DNA of 64,000 nucleotides from Acarospora socialis (taxonomy: Eukaryota > Ascomycota > Lecanoromycetes > Acarosporales > Acarosporaceae), in the NCBI GenBank assembly GCA_025617375.2, contig JAMYGW020000003.1, positions 2,604,001 through 2,668,000 on the forward strand, given 5' to 3'. The notes below the pieces were generated by a model. The model was not told the DNA's origin. It saw nothing but the letters and a program-made list of their open reading frames with translations, and did not search any database. A program made the position numbers and the translations under genes. This document shows positions 9,368-21,499 of this stretch, piece by piece. Position 1 is the first letter of the stretch. Every line of letters begins with the position of its first letter.

Positions 9368-12300
9368 TCAATAGACCCCATCCAACCCACTCCTCGCCAG
9401 CACCTCAAACACCCTCCCAGGCATCCGATATCTAACCAGCCCAGCAAAGACCATGAGATCCTTCGCCATGACCAAGAGGTCCTCGCTCATCTCGCGTCTC
9501 GTGGCGTCCTCGAACTGCGACGACCGGAGCGCCTCGCGCTGCTTGCCGCAGCACGTAATGGTCCAGAGCAGCAGGTTGCCGACGTTGCGAGCGACGACGG
9601 GTGGGAGGGCGTTGAAGGTTTGCGCGGCGACGCGGATGATTGGGACGGAGGAGCGGGCGCGGAGGGGAAGGATATTGAGAGTGTCAATTATCTGTGGGAT
9701 GTCAGCTCGCTGGCTGGAAGTGGGGCAAAGGACCCGTCGTAAAAGCCGGGAAAGGTATAGGTATAGATAGGTAGCTTACGTCTAAGGCGTCGTCCCATTT
9801 TTCGGCGGTCACTTTGCTCTTGGCCTCATTCATACGGAGCAAGACGCCGCACGCCTCGCGGTTGGCGGGCTTGATCTTGCGGTAGTACATGGCGTTGACG
9901 TTGTAGAGGCCGATCATGTTTCGTGCCAGCTCGGCCGGATCGTCGACGGACGTCAGGCTGAGACTACTTCTGTCCTGCCCTTGTTGACCGGCTTGTGCGG
10001 TGGCTCGTGACTTGGATGGTTGCAATCGGACCGGCTCCTGGCCAATATCCGTGGCAATGGCCTCGGAGAGTGCTCGGTTGATGACGACGGTGACGTTGTC
10101 GTAATCCTCCGCTAAATGGTAAAGCAACACTGCGTCAGTCGTCCGTCCGTTGTCGTCCGCCACCACAGCTGCTTGCACGGTCACTGTTTTCAAGAATTCT
10201 TCTTGATCCGCGAGCCCGATCAGCTTCAATCGTTGCTCTATAGCACCTTTGATTCGCGTTCCGTCGACCCGAATGTCTCCAAGTAAGCTCGCGAACTCGC
10301 GAGTCTCAAGCACCAGCTCTCGCAATGCCTCATGGCACAGAGCCGTTTGAGACTTGCCGAGACTTCCAGGCAGATCGGAGTTTAGACAGATGAGGGCAAG
10401 ATAGTCGACGGCAGCTTCAACGTTTGCGGTCCGGAAGTCTCGAGTGTAGTAGCCAATCATGCGGCCAAAACTGATCTGAGGGAGTTGTTGTGTGGTGAAC
10501 GTTACTGGATCCATCTGTCAGTAGACCCATATTCATCCAACGGCAAAAGGCACTCACAAAGTTCGGACTCCGACACCGAGAAGTCAGACACACGTAACAA
10601 GCCATAAAAGTCCAGTGCAATGGCGAAGTGGACCGCAGCAACATAGGAGTAGGGGTACAAGTAGGCGACAGCTTCTTCGAACATCCCTCCGAGTATTTGT
10701 AGAAAGAAATAAATGCCGTATCCCCCAGCACCTTCAGCACCCTTTGAGAAGTGCCGCTGGCCAATCTCTTTGATGGTTTGCTGTACTTCTTCGAGAGCAA
10801 AGACCTCCCCTGCCACCTCCTCTACCCGATTCACCTCTCTAGCTAGATTGAACTGTAGCCATATCCAGTCTTCGACACCTTGGCCAACGCTGTCAATATT
10901 CCTCTTGTTTAGCTCACAGCGTCCAACAACCTTGTAGCAAGCCATGCGGTAAGGGTCTATGGAATGCTCCGGGGCGATCCTCGACCGTTGCGAGTACTCG
11001 GCATTGATTCGGTCTTGTACCGAACGTGACAACCTTCGATCCGCACTACTCGCGTAGCCTGTGATATAGGTGATGAAGTTACGATCGATAGCTCTGAAAC
11101 TGCTTTGCTTTTTCGTCACGTATTCGGCTGCTTCCTTGACGAAGCCACACCTAAGGAGGTAGAAGATGAGAGCCCAGCAATAATCGCCCTCCAGTATCTG
11201 GAGGTCGGACCCATCGGAAGCCAAGTCCTTTCGCGCAGCTCGGACCCTGATGTAGGCACGCACTTTGTTGATTGTCGTAGGTATGCCTCCTAGATTGGCC
11301 TCTCGTGGGTTGCGTGCAATCACCGATTCAAGATTTTGATAGAAGCTTCGCAGCATTAGGCTTTTGGGATAGTCATCTGGACGAGTATCCACTTACTGCT
11401 TTTCCAAGGTCTTCCTGGACCCATCAATTATTCTCTTCCGTATGGCTATTGCTTTAGCTGAGTTCCGGCTCTCCTCGAGATATTCATCGGCATATTGACG
11501 TTCCTTGACGGCGTCCGGATCTGTAGGGCTATTTGCGTTCGGATTCTCTTTGACTATCTCAATTAATGCCTGATACGCGTCAATGAGCTGACTCGGACTC
11601 TATAGTCCCAATGTCAGCATAGACCTGATACGGAAAATAAGCCCATAACAAACCTCTCCTCCCGGTTCACGCTCGACGCTTGCAAATTCCCGAAGTACCG
11701 GGTAAACCGCTTCCCGCAATCTTGCAGCGTTCAATTGTTGAACATTTTCAGCATATCTGCCCTGCTTCTGTCGAACGTAACGATCATCCTGCCCTCCAAC
11801 ACCGTTGCCAGCCTTATCCGCGACATCCGCAAATAACGTTGCAGTCCCAGCCCCTGTACCTGGTGTACCAATCACAGACTTTTGCATGCCACTGTTGCCA
11901 AAAACACTTCTTGTTGATGCTCCGTGCCCGTTCACCGTCGCACCGTGCGCTCTTCCCCTCCTGGTAGATCTTCCAAAGCTGCCTTTCCCACCAGGACTGG
12001 GGAAAACGGTAGAGTCATCGTCCTGCTCACCACCTTTAGGGGTCAATCCAAAATGTTCGTAAATTCGTTTTCGTTGCTCCTCCCAGTTCATCGTGACATT
12101 TTCTTCCAGGAAAGCATCAAAGTCTCTCTCAGCGCGGTTGAGACCTTCGGCTATCATAGACAGGGTGGACTGTTGTTCCAGTTGTCGAACAAACTTTCCA
12201 TTATCCGGGTCAAAGTCTACAGACCTTGGGATGGTCGTAGAAGTGGAAGTCTGGGCATTGAATGAATTAAGATCTCGAAGGGCAGTGCCTGGCGAGATAC

Positions 12301-13011
12301 CAGAAGCTGCTAGCAAGTAGTGTCTGTGAGGATCGTATGAGTTAGGAGATGACCTCAACTCGCCGGGAAGAACTGCACGTATACTTACGTCTTGGCATCT
12401 TGTCCCCTCGAATGCTTTACCTGCCCTCCAGTTCCACCGAGTTCTCTGACCCTCCTCGATATATCTCCTAGCCCTAATTGCAAGCTAGGCAGCTCACTGG
12501 AACCTCCAATCGCCTCCCCGCCATTAGTCCTCTTCCTGCCTCGTTCTAATAAACTGTCGAAGTACGCTGGCTGTGGAGTTTGTCCATTTGACTGTTGACC
12601 AATAGGCTGTTGCTGCTGCGATTCCGCCGCCTGACTCTGCTGTTGTTGCGGTGCAGACGACGCAAAGAGCGATGCATGAAGGGGCTGCGTAGTAGAGTTG
12701 TTCTGTGATGCGAAGAGACTTGTTGCTGGAGGTTGTGTGGAAGCCCCGAAAAGTCCACCAGCACCAGAGGCCGTCTGCTGTTGGGAAGATCCGCCAAGGT
12801 TACTGAACAGGCTCGGCTGGGGTTGCGTCTGCGATGTATTTGTGCTAAGGTTGCTGAACATGCTTGGTTGCGTCTGCGCTTGTGAGGTACTTGTATTAAG
12901 GTTGCTGAACAGGCTGCCTGTCTGCGGTTGTGATGGTGTCGATGTGGACCCGCTTCCAAGATTGCTGAAGAGGCTTGTCGTGGGTTTCGACTGATTTAGA
13001 TTTGAGAACAT
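9368..13011 (-). CDS. NIC96: Nuclear pore scaffold nucleoporin Nic96/Nup93 with FSNL-repeat N terminus
   Basis: Six exons: 13011-12389, 12323-11654, 11599-11397, 11345-10558, 10504-9780, 9691-9368; introns of 51-88 nt; 1110 residues. The C-terminal two thirds is the Nic96/Nup93 alpha-solenoid: LEKHFYQNLESVIARNPREA, INKVRAYIRVRAARKDL, YGIYFFLQILGGMFEEAVAYL, AVHFAIALDFYGLLR, FGRMIGYYTRDF. Known role: inner-ring scaffold that recruits the Nsp1-Nup57-Nup49 channel complex. The N-terminal 200 residues hold five SLFSNL/MFSNL motifs and Gln/Ser-rich spacers (LFGAS, LFASQ), a degenerate FG-like region. Residues about 210-430 link this to the solenoid and include a predicted helix with FDAFLEENVTMNWEEQRKRI. 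It is longer than yeast Nic96 (839 residues). The splice after LEK changes the usual Q to H and avoids an in-frame stop. Confidence 0.9.
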
Positions 13012-13663
13012 GGTGGAATTTGGAGTTTTATAGGGGAGCTAAGACAGAAGCTGGGGAAGCACCGCTGAGACCAGGGCCGTGTTTGTCAAACGTGAAGCTG
13101 CGACGTTAGCGTGTTTACGGTCTGGAAGAAGATTTGGCCGGCAGATTATCACAGCTAGCGCCTACACATTGCGAAGAGGCTGCAGATCAGTTCGTTCCTG
13201 GAATATGAACGCGGCGGCCGAATTTGAGGATTCGACATGTTTCCGGTTGGCTCTTGAAGAGACAGGTTTACCGGCGAGCTCCACACATCAATCCAACTTC
13301 ATTGTCGAAGCCAGTGATAGGAATGCGAATCACGTATTAGATCCTTGCCTTATAGTCAACACTGAGGTGGATTGCTATCTGCAATGTCTATGTTGTCAGA
13401 CCACTATGGTGACAAGTAGAACCAACAACCTGAGTTGACCAGGCCAGACAGGTGCAATACATAGCTCCAAGTACGAAACATGGTTCGTATCTGGAACCGT
13501 AGGTGACCTACCCAATAGACCACGCCGTCGCTGTTGGGTAGATAACAGGTAACACAAGGAAAGTCGTGCAGAATTCGCCAAATGAGCAGGAGATATGGGT
13601 CGAAAGGAGCAGAAGATGTAGCCAAGACGCCAAAATCTCGCCATCTGGCTTCCCCGAATCCTT
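13012..13663. other. Intergenic region, NIC96 promoter side
   Basis: Lies between the NIC96 start and the PAF1 stop, both on the minus strand. An open frame at 13079-13438 (plus) has no recognisable features and is likely chance. Nothing else noted. Confidence 0.4.
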
Positions 13664-15279
13664 CTACTGAGTCTCCGTCAAGCCAAGTTGCTCCAATTTG
13701 ACGTCAATCTCCGCACGATGCGTAGCGCGTGCAGATGTTTCGTCCTCATCTGCGTCACGAACGGTGACATCAAGATAGTCGACTTGCTCGGCCTCTTCCT
13801 CCTCCTGAGTTCGACTCGGTTGCGCAATGTTCCTGGGGCGACGCGGCTTGAGCTGAGACTTTGAAATGATTGGGTAGTAGTAGGCAGCCTTCTCCAAAGT
13901 CGACTTATCAGTCCCGTCCCCCTTAGCCTCCGCGCCCTCTTCGGAATCATGCAGAGCAAGAGCGATCTCGCCATACTTCTGGTCGAGATTGGTGGTGGAG
14001 GTGCCAGTTTCGTAAGCTCGGACGCGACCATACTGGAAGCAGCCATCCTGTGTGTCTTTGACCTTGCTGGTGTACAGGCTGTCGTCATCCTTCTGTGGGT
14101 CATTGATATCGGATTTCTTCATGATATTAGGGACCGACTTCTCGTCTGTAGGTAGGTAGTACGCGTAGTCATAGGGTGGCGCGCCAGCTGGGGCATGATG
14201 CGCAGGGTCGGCTTCGTGCGCTAAGCGTTTAGCTTCTTGTTCGGCGATGATCTCCGGACGAAGAGGCAATGGCTGCAGTAGACCAACATCAAGGCGCTTG
14301 TCGTAGGCATCAGAAGCCTGGGAAGGGTTGGAAGAGAACTTGGTGACCATGTAGCCGCCAGCGTCTGGGAACGCGTCTAGGTGGGGCAAGACAGGATAGC
14401 TGTCAACGACGGTGAGCCCAGGCTTGCTCGGGTGTTTAGGTTTGTTCCAAGCAGCAACTTCAGCTTGCGTAGGAGCTGCCCCACGAATGTTCGAACCGCT
14501 GTCAGGGCCTTTATACGCGTCCTCCGGATGAGCAATGTCGAACCCTTTGACCACAGATCGCATGATGTTGACAGGATCATTGCGGGAGGCGTCCGTCTGC
14601 TTCTTCTTCTTGGCTTTGCCGGTAGACTTGATAAGGTTCCGAGAAGTGTTCGACTCGAAACGAGAGCGGCTCTGCTCTGAAGAGATATATTCGGTGCGAC
14701 GAAGGAAGCTAACGCCGGAAGTAACAGACTTAGGTTTCCCAAGCGAAGCTAGAGGCCGAAGGAGAGCCTTGTCACGAGGATGAACCGGCGGAGGATTGAG
14801 AGGTGCCATAATCGCTTTATAAGGGTCCTGGTCAGATAAAGATCGCCTCACCTCATGAGGACGGGTCAATTCACTCACAGCTCTCATCGCCATCAAAAAT
14901 GCCAGGCATTCCCACCAGATCAATAGGCATACCAAGCTCTGCGTCTACTTCAATGTTGATTGGCTGCTCTCTGGCCATGCGCGAAGCAAAGCCAGCTGAG
15001 GTGTAGCGTGCAAGGCCATCAGTGGGGATGTCCAGCAGCTTCGGAGGCCCTGGAGGAGGTGGAAGCGCGTTTGAGTAACGAATACGTGCGATGTAGTCTT
15101 GGTGATAGACACGTTCAGGGCGGTTAGATGCGTTAGACATGGTGTCTTCTTCGCTCTCGGCGACTTCTTCGTCCTCAGCTGTGAGGTGGAGTGATTAGCA
15201 AGGGTAGAGCTCGAAGTGAGTGAAGCTCTGGACTTAACGAACGTGAGAACGGGCTCGGACCGGATGAACGTTTTGCCAT
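13664..15279 (-). CDS. PAF1: RNA polymerase II-associated factor Paf1
   Basis: Exons 15279-15243, 15178-14879 and 14814-13664 encode 495 residues. Conserved Paf1 features are HQDYIARIRYSNALPPPPGPPKLL, a central APLNPPPVHPRDKALLRPL, FLRRTEYIS, GFDIAHPEDAY, LPHLDAFPDAGGYMVTKF, and the C-terminal QYGRVRAYET with an acidic end. Known role: core subunit of the Paf1 complex that travels with RNA polymerase II and supports histone ubiquitination and methylation and elongation. The first intron (15179-15242) uses a GTTCGT donor. If that splice is wrong, translation would start at the ATG at 15140, which still keeps the conserved HQDYIARI segment. The 3' end lies 652 bases from the NIC96 start. Confidence 0.9.
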
Positions 15280-15672
15280 CTTGCCGCTCGGCAGAATGTT
15301 GTTGCGACGATAACCGAGTACGGTGGCGGGGAGGTGCAAGATGCGCAATTTTGAGGTTCGAAGTTGTGGATTTGTTTGTGAGGTGTAGAAGTGAATACAA
15401 TGCAAACCAGTATACCATCGTTATGAATTTGGGTAAATAACTAGACTAACCTCCCCTACACAACCTACTATGGTGCTCAGATTCGAGCCTCGGAGCGGTG
15501 TTCTACCAGCGCCTTAGCTGACCCACTCTTGGAAAGAAGGCGTTGATTTTTTCCAACACTGCCGATTACGCCTTTGCGACGATAGTGTTTCTCGTGGACC
15601 CAAGATTCGTAGAAGTGATACAGTATGAAGCATTGAGCCCCTAGAGCCAATGACCGTGTCTAAACCATATAG
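15280..15672. other. Intergenic region between PAF1 start and ARP8 stop
   Basis: Holds the PAF1 promoter and the ARP8 3' flank. No gene or repeat seen. Confidence 0.4.
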
Positions 15673-18135
15673 CTACCAAGCCCACATGCACTTATAAGCC
15701 AATAGACGACTTCCCAACCGGTCATACTCCATCCTCCCAATCCAACTATCATTATTGCCACCCAGCTTCCCAAACACGCTGCCACCCTTCCAGACCACGA
15801 CCTGCGGGTCCAGCTCCCTGGGCGGCGTGCCGATCATGATATCCTTAGCAAACGCGGGCCGGAGCTCCTTCATCCTCTCTTCGAGGAAGGTGTAAAAGCC
15901 AGGGATTTGCGAGCCACCACCAATGACCATGATCCCGCCCAGGAAGTCGCGCATTTTACGGTCATCCTCGCGGGCCCCGTGGACGATGGAAGTTAGGATC
16001 GCCACGTCGAGAGGGATGATTGGCAGGATGCTATCCTGCAGTATGGCGGAAGCGAGCTTGGTGTCATTCGGCTCTGTGGGTATCCCATTCGTGGCTACTG
16101 CGGGTGTCACAGCGCCTCCTGGGCCGGGAGTGCCATTGCCCTCAGGCGCCGGTGAGCCTGCCATGGAAGAGCGTGGAGTTGTGTCAAGGTCGTTCAGCCG
16201 GCTAAGAAGGCTGAATGGTGGTTGGCGGTTCGGCGTGAGTGCCGTAGTGGTCTCGTTCGGTCCGGATTCGGTTGTGGTTGGTAGGTCATCATTGAGTGTT
16301 GAAGGAGGCCCAATCAGCTGATAAACAGAGGCTTGTGCCGAAGACATTGGGTCATTCGGTGAGCTATCGTAGAGATCATAGGACCGGTCAATAAGTTTCC
16401 GCCGTCCGACGAGCTTCTCAGAATTGTCGAAAATCAATGGTATAAAGTATCCCTGAACAAGTCAACACTAGTTCAGCTTGAATCTTCTATCCACTTACCA
16501 TTGGCGCCAAGAGGACCTCATCGTACGTCTTAAACATGTACTTCCTTGTGTCTTGCCCAGAAGCCCGGACGTGGAAGTCGTATAGCTGAACGCTGATCTC
16601 CGCCTCATTCATTGTGCAGAATTTTGCCTTCAGTTCTTCCGCCAACAGGAAATCATACCTTCGTTTGAGATTGATATCTGCGTAGGGAAAGTGATCGAAC
16701 AACATCATCTTGATGAAGGTCTCGGTGACGTCAGCGCCACCATATTTGAGGTTGATCCTTGAGTTTTCAATGCACATGCCCTCTTCAACGCAGCAAATCG
16801 AGGTCTTTTGAGCGCCGATATCTACCACACAAGCACTCGTGTAGCCGGCGCCGAACGTCGCAGCTAAGCTCTCTTGTATGAAGCATACTCGACCAAATCC
16901 AAATTCCCGTAGTAGCATCTCCAAGATTTGGGTAACATACACTCGCTCATACAGATCGGGTATGATAAACACACAATCGTATTGGCTCCACTCCTTTTTC
17001 CTTTGCAGGTTCAGCTGGGTCTTGATAGCTTCTTCAATTATAACGGATATGTCTTCGTAGAGTAAAGTCTTGCTCGAGTAGTCGCGCTCGTTATACCAGC
17101 CTCTCTGCAATGGCCAGAAAAGCTTATACCTAGGCTTCGAGTTGTCAGGTATCCGAAGAGCTTCCTTACCAGTGAGGATATCTGGAGCGTTTTTCGGATC
17201 GGGGGCGATTTCCGTCCAGTCTATTCGAAGGGGATCATTGTGTTCTGATATCGTCTCCGGTGGCGTACGCCGGTTATAATTCACCACGAGCTCCTTGGAG
17301 TTGGGCAGAACTCGACGCTTGTTGTTGCGCATGTGGACCTTGAGGTCGGCGCACATTGTCGAATATTGAGTTGCGAACTATTCAAGTCTGTGAGTATGAA
17401 TGGCGTGGCCACAATGCGATCTTTCCTTACCTCTTCTCCAAAAAGCCGCTCTGGCTCTACAACCGCGTCATGCTCTCGTTTTATTCTTTTTGGCTTCGGT
17501 TCTCCGCCATTTTCTTCAGACTCATTGTTCCTCCACTTTCTTGCAACGACCATAGGAACAGTCTTAGGGAGTGCATCGGTCGCTAATCCTATCCTCAGAT
17601 TTTGGCTTCCAGGATGTATGACTATAACCTTCGATCCAAGTGCATCCTGTCCAGTAAGTGTACCCCCACCATCCTCAGCCACCTCGTCGTCGATATCCAT
17701 GTCTCCATCCGGCAGGGGAAGCTCATTAGGTCGTGCGTGCGCCAAAGCTCTGTCTCGATCTTTGGCACTGGTGGCCATCCGATTACGGCGTTCTTCATTC
17801 TGAAGGCGGAAGACGAGGATCTGATCATCTCTTTTGAGGTATTCTCTGAACCAAGGACCTTTTAGCAAGTGTACTCACGGAAGAGTCTTTGTGTGCACCG
17901 GAAAGATGCGAGGCGCGAAGATTCGCGCAAGGACGACGAACGTATAGTAGTTTTTCTGATTGATCATGCCAACAACGGGCCATGTCGTAAGGTCCATGTT
18001 ATTATCCGTTCTCTCCAGCCCTATCAAAACGAAGATTGTCAGTATAGTGTTCCAATGGAATGAGCCCTATACTACATAAAGCTCTTCAGTCTCACCTTCC
18101 TCTCGGAGAGCCTTCCCCGACTTTTTCCCCACCAT
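15673..18135 (-). CDS. ARP8: Actin-related protein Arp8 (INO80 complex subunit)
   Basis: Exons 18135-18096, 18020-17942, 17845-17431, 17377-16499 and 16452-15673 encode 730 residues. The N terminus MVGKKSGKALREEGLERTD ... MINQKNYYTEYLKRDDQ is characteristic of fungal Arp8. The actin fold follows: VIHPGSQNLRIGLATDALPK, EEFATQYSTMCADLKV, VFIIPDLYERVYV, ESLAATFGAGYTSACVVDIGAQKTS and a late GGIMVIGGGSQIPGF. A Ser/Thr/Pro-rich insert (about residues 500-590) sits in the actin fold. Known role: with Arp4 and actin on the INO80 HSA helix, binding linker DNA and nucleosomes. The second intron uses a GTTCGT donor; the stronger GTGAGT at 17878 would leave a 33-nt intron and disrupt the conserved YYT-YLKRDD join. 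Confidence 0.92.
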
Positions 18136-18640
18136 GTTTGAAATTGTAGTCGATCGTCGGGCACGTCAGCCGACCGGATTGTGTAAGAGGGTAAGCTGTA
18201 GCTACCCAAAGATGACAGCTACCTATGTCGCACAGCGCCAGTAAGACCTATCAACTTCGCGCATAGTGATGGGAACAACTCAAACGCTTCGTGGCTCAAC
18301 AATGATCGACGTTTAAGGCGCAATCGAAGCTTGGGCCAATGGCACAACCCTGCGCACGTTCCAGAGATCGCCGCTCTGTGGCTGATGTCGCCGGACACGG
18401 ACTAATTTTCGAGATTCGCCCAAGGGTCTTTTGTCATCAGAGAAAACACCACCCATAATTTCACCAGTTGTAAATACGGCAGAATATCCTCTTGAACTAC
18501 ATCTTTTCCTTTACTTTACCCACTACGGATATTGAAGTTGGGAAACGCCACTTCGAGACTCTCTACGTGTGCGAACAACAACTGAGCGCGTGTGGCCGCA
18601 GCAGTCGAGTCGGCGGAGGTGGCAGGCGCACGACGGCAGC
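18136..18640. other. Divergent promoter region ARP8 / ARL1
   Basis: About 500 bases between the diverging ARP8 and ARL1 starts. No gene or repeat identified. A TTTCCTTTACTTTACCC stretch lies near the ARL1 side. Confidence 0.4.
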
Positions 18641-19424
18641 ATGGGAGGGTCCATATCTAAAATCCTGTCCGGGTTAATATGGACGAAGAAAGAGATAAGG
18701 ATCCTTATATTAGGACTGGTAGGCAGCCTACATACTTTACGCACGGCAATACCTTTACTGATATCTCGGGGTGTGGTTAGGATAACGCCGGCAAAACAAC
18801 GCTCTTATACCGACTCAAGGTACGCTTGCCTGCACACGGTCGAAACACCATCATCCCGGCAGCGCAGACCATGACCGCAGTCAGGACTGACATGGAGATG
18901 TAGATCGGCGAAGTCGTCACCACCATCCCGACGATCGGCTTCAACGTCGAATCCGTCACCTACAAGAACCTCAACTTTAACGTCTGGGTAAGCCACTTCC
19001 TCTTCCCTCCTTTTCCCTCCCCTCCCCTCTCCCTCACCCCCCTCTCACCACCCAACTAACCCCCCACAAACAGGACCTCGGCGGCCAAACCTCCATCCGC
19101 CCCTACTGGCGCTGCTACTACGCCAACACGTCCGCGGTCATCTTCGTCATCGACAGCACCGACATCGAGCGCCTGTCCACCGCCGCCGCCGAACTCGCCG
19201 CCATGCTGAACGAAGACGAACTCCGCGACGCCGCACTGCTGGTCTTCGCCAACAAGCAGGACCAGCCCGGCGCCAAGGGGGCCGGCGAGATTTCCGAGGC
19301 GCTGAGGTTGGGGGAGTTGAGGGATCGTAATTGGAGTATTGTGGCGTGCTCGGCGGTCGATGGGAGGGGGGTCGCGGAGGGGATGGATTGGTTGGTGGGG
19401 ACGGTGCAGGCGGAGGGGGGGTGA
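18641..19424 (+). CDS. ARL1: ADP-ribosylation factor-like GTPase Arl1
   Basis: Exons 18641-18718, 18781-18819, 18904-18987, 19074-19424 encode 183 residues, the exact family length. MGGSISKIL supplies the Gly2 N-myristoylation site. GTPase motifs are GLDNAGKTT (P-loop, joined across intron one), TTIPTIGFN (switch I Thr), [12 protein letters not shown] (DLGGQ rather than DVGGQ is usual for Arl1), NKQD and a CSAVDG in place of CSA. Known role: trans-Golgi GTPase that recruits GRIP-domain golgins. The last exon is much more GC-rich than the first three. Confidence 0.95.
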
Positions 19425-19902
19425 GGCGGGGGTTGGGTTGGGGCTGGGGTTTGAGAAGGGGAGGGAAGTGGCAGGGCTGGGTTGAGCGCGGGTTTGGGTT
19501 ATATATACCGTTTTGTGTAGGGAGTGGGCTTTTCTGTGTTCGAGCGACATCTCATGGCTTTGATATGGAAGTAGTGCGTGTGCAAGTAGCATATTAGCCA
19601 TGTTCTGTCTCATCTGCAAGCTGAGAGCATTCATCTGGGGTTAAAGGAGGAATTAATGTCAAGAATCATGAATAATCATATCAGTCGTAAGCGTTCTGCG
19701 CGGTATCACTGCTGCTGGCAGCTCCATGAACCAGTCACCGAACAGAGATGCGAAGCCTTACAGAGATTATGATAGGTGGGGCTTTGCAGTAGCGACATCT
19801 ATCTCATTGAAGTAGCTTGAGAAGTACATCATCTACACCAAATAGAAGAACAAACTCATGGGTAACATCGTCCTCGCTCATACGCTTTTCATCCATCAAT
19901 AA
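19425..19902. other. Convergent 3' region ARL1 / catalase
   Basis: 3' flanks of two converging genes. A G-rich GGGGTTGGGTTGGGGCTGG stretch follows the ARL1 stop. No gene seen. Confidence 0.4.
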
Positions 19903-21499
19903 TCACAAACGAGCCTGAGCGTTACCGGAAGCCTGCGATAGGGGTGTGTGCGGCGCCTTCTCCTCGGTAGCCTTCTCGATCCGGGCACCGAGATCCTGGT
20001 TGATCTTTCGGAACATCTCGTACGTCCTCTTGCGGACGGGCTCCTTGGCCGCGCACAAGTGACCGGCTACGTTACCGACGAAGTTGTCCTGCTGACCCGG
20101 TGTCCTGCCGAGAACATCCCAGAGACGACCTGGCTGGACAAAGTCCTCGTCGGACAGAGGAAGCTGCTGAGCGACGGCGGCACCGGCCCACTTCTCGTGC
20201 TCTTGCGATGGCTTCACCGGCTTGTACGTAATGTTGCGGTATGTCGACGGGTAGTTGGGGTTCGCACCGTAATTGCCATTTACGGCCATGATACCATCAC
20301 GCTGGTACGGATTAAATGCGCGGAGCGGGCAGTTGACCGGGATCTGTTGGTAGTTGACACCGAGACGGTGACGGTGGGTGTCTGGGTAGGAGAAGAGACG
20401 CGACTGGAGGACAGGATCCGCCGAGGGCTCCACGCCTGGCACCATGTGCGACGGCGAGAAAGCAACTTGTTCGATCTCGGCGAAGTAGTTCTCCGGGTTC
20501 TTGTTGAGCGTGAGTTTGCCGACTGGTCGGAGTGGGATCTCCTGTTGCGGCCAGACCTTGGTCAAGTCAAAGATGTTCCAGCGGAACTTCTCGGCTTGCT
20601 CAGGGCTAAGAACCTGAACGTAGCAGGTCCACGATGGGTACTCTCCGTTTTGAATGGAGTTGAACAGGTCCTGAGTATGCCAGTCTGGGTTCTCCGACGC
20701 CATATGAGTGGCTTCGTCGTTTGTGAACGTCTTGTTGCCCTGGTCGGACTTCAAGTGGATCTGGACATAGTTGAACGTTCCGTCTGGCTTGGTGAACTTG
20801 TAGGTGTGGCCTGAGTAACCGTTCATGTGGCGGTAAGAGTACGGAGTACCACGGTCACTGAAGAGGTGCATGACTTGATGGGCCGACTCCTGATGAGTGG
20901 ACAGGTAGTCCCAGAACATTGTCGCGTCCTTCAGGTTGGTCTGCGGGTTCCGCTTCTGTGTGTGAATGAATAGAGGGAATTTGCTGGGGTCTCGGAGGAA
21001 GAAGATAGGGGTGTTGTTGAAGACCCAGTCCCAGTTGCCCTCTTCGGTGTAGAACTTGATCGAGAAGCCGCGAGGGTCGCGTGCTGAGTCGGGCGATCCC
21101 TTCTCGCCACCAACAGTCGAGAACCGAGTAACAAGCTTGGTCTTCTTTCCAACACCGTTTAGCATATCCACGGATGTCTGTGACGATTGTCAGCAACGCT
21201 CATATCGGATTATTAGTGGCGAAGCTGACCAGGTCGCTGATATCGTGGGTAACCTCAAACTCGCCATAAGCACCGGCACCCTTTGCATGTACGACACGCT
21301 CGGGGATACGCTCACGGTCGAAGTGGGCAAGTAGGTCGATCAAGTGGAAGTCCTGAAGCAAGAGCGGACCGTTCTGTCCTACTCTCTGCGAAGACTCGGG
21401 GTCCATAACAGGACATCCATTGGAAGTGGTGTAGACGGGCTTCTCTTCATATTTGAAGGTGTCCATAACGGTATTCGATGGCTTGTCGTTGGCAACCAT
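19903..21499 (-). CDS. Small-subunit monofunctional catalase, probably peroxisomal
   Basis: Exons 21499-21230 and 21177-19903 give 514 residues. The active-site signature [20 protein letters not shown] (catalytic His) and the haem-ligand signature [14 protein letters not shown] (proximal Tyr) are intact, as is [15 protein letters not shown]. The last three residues, ARL, form a plausible PTS1 peroxisome signal. No signal peptide is present. Reaction: 2 H2O2 to 2 H2O plus O2. The intron uses a GTCAGC donor. The in-frame sequence upstream of the chosen ATG is unlike catalase and was left out. Confidence 0.95.

Noticed and set aside
17846-17878. GTGAGT donor in ARP8 giving a longer exon two
   Set aside because: It would leave a 33-nt intron and insert non-conserved residues into the YYT-YLKRDD junction.
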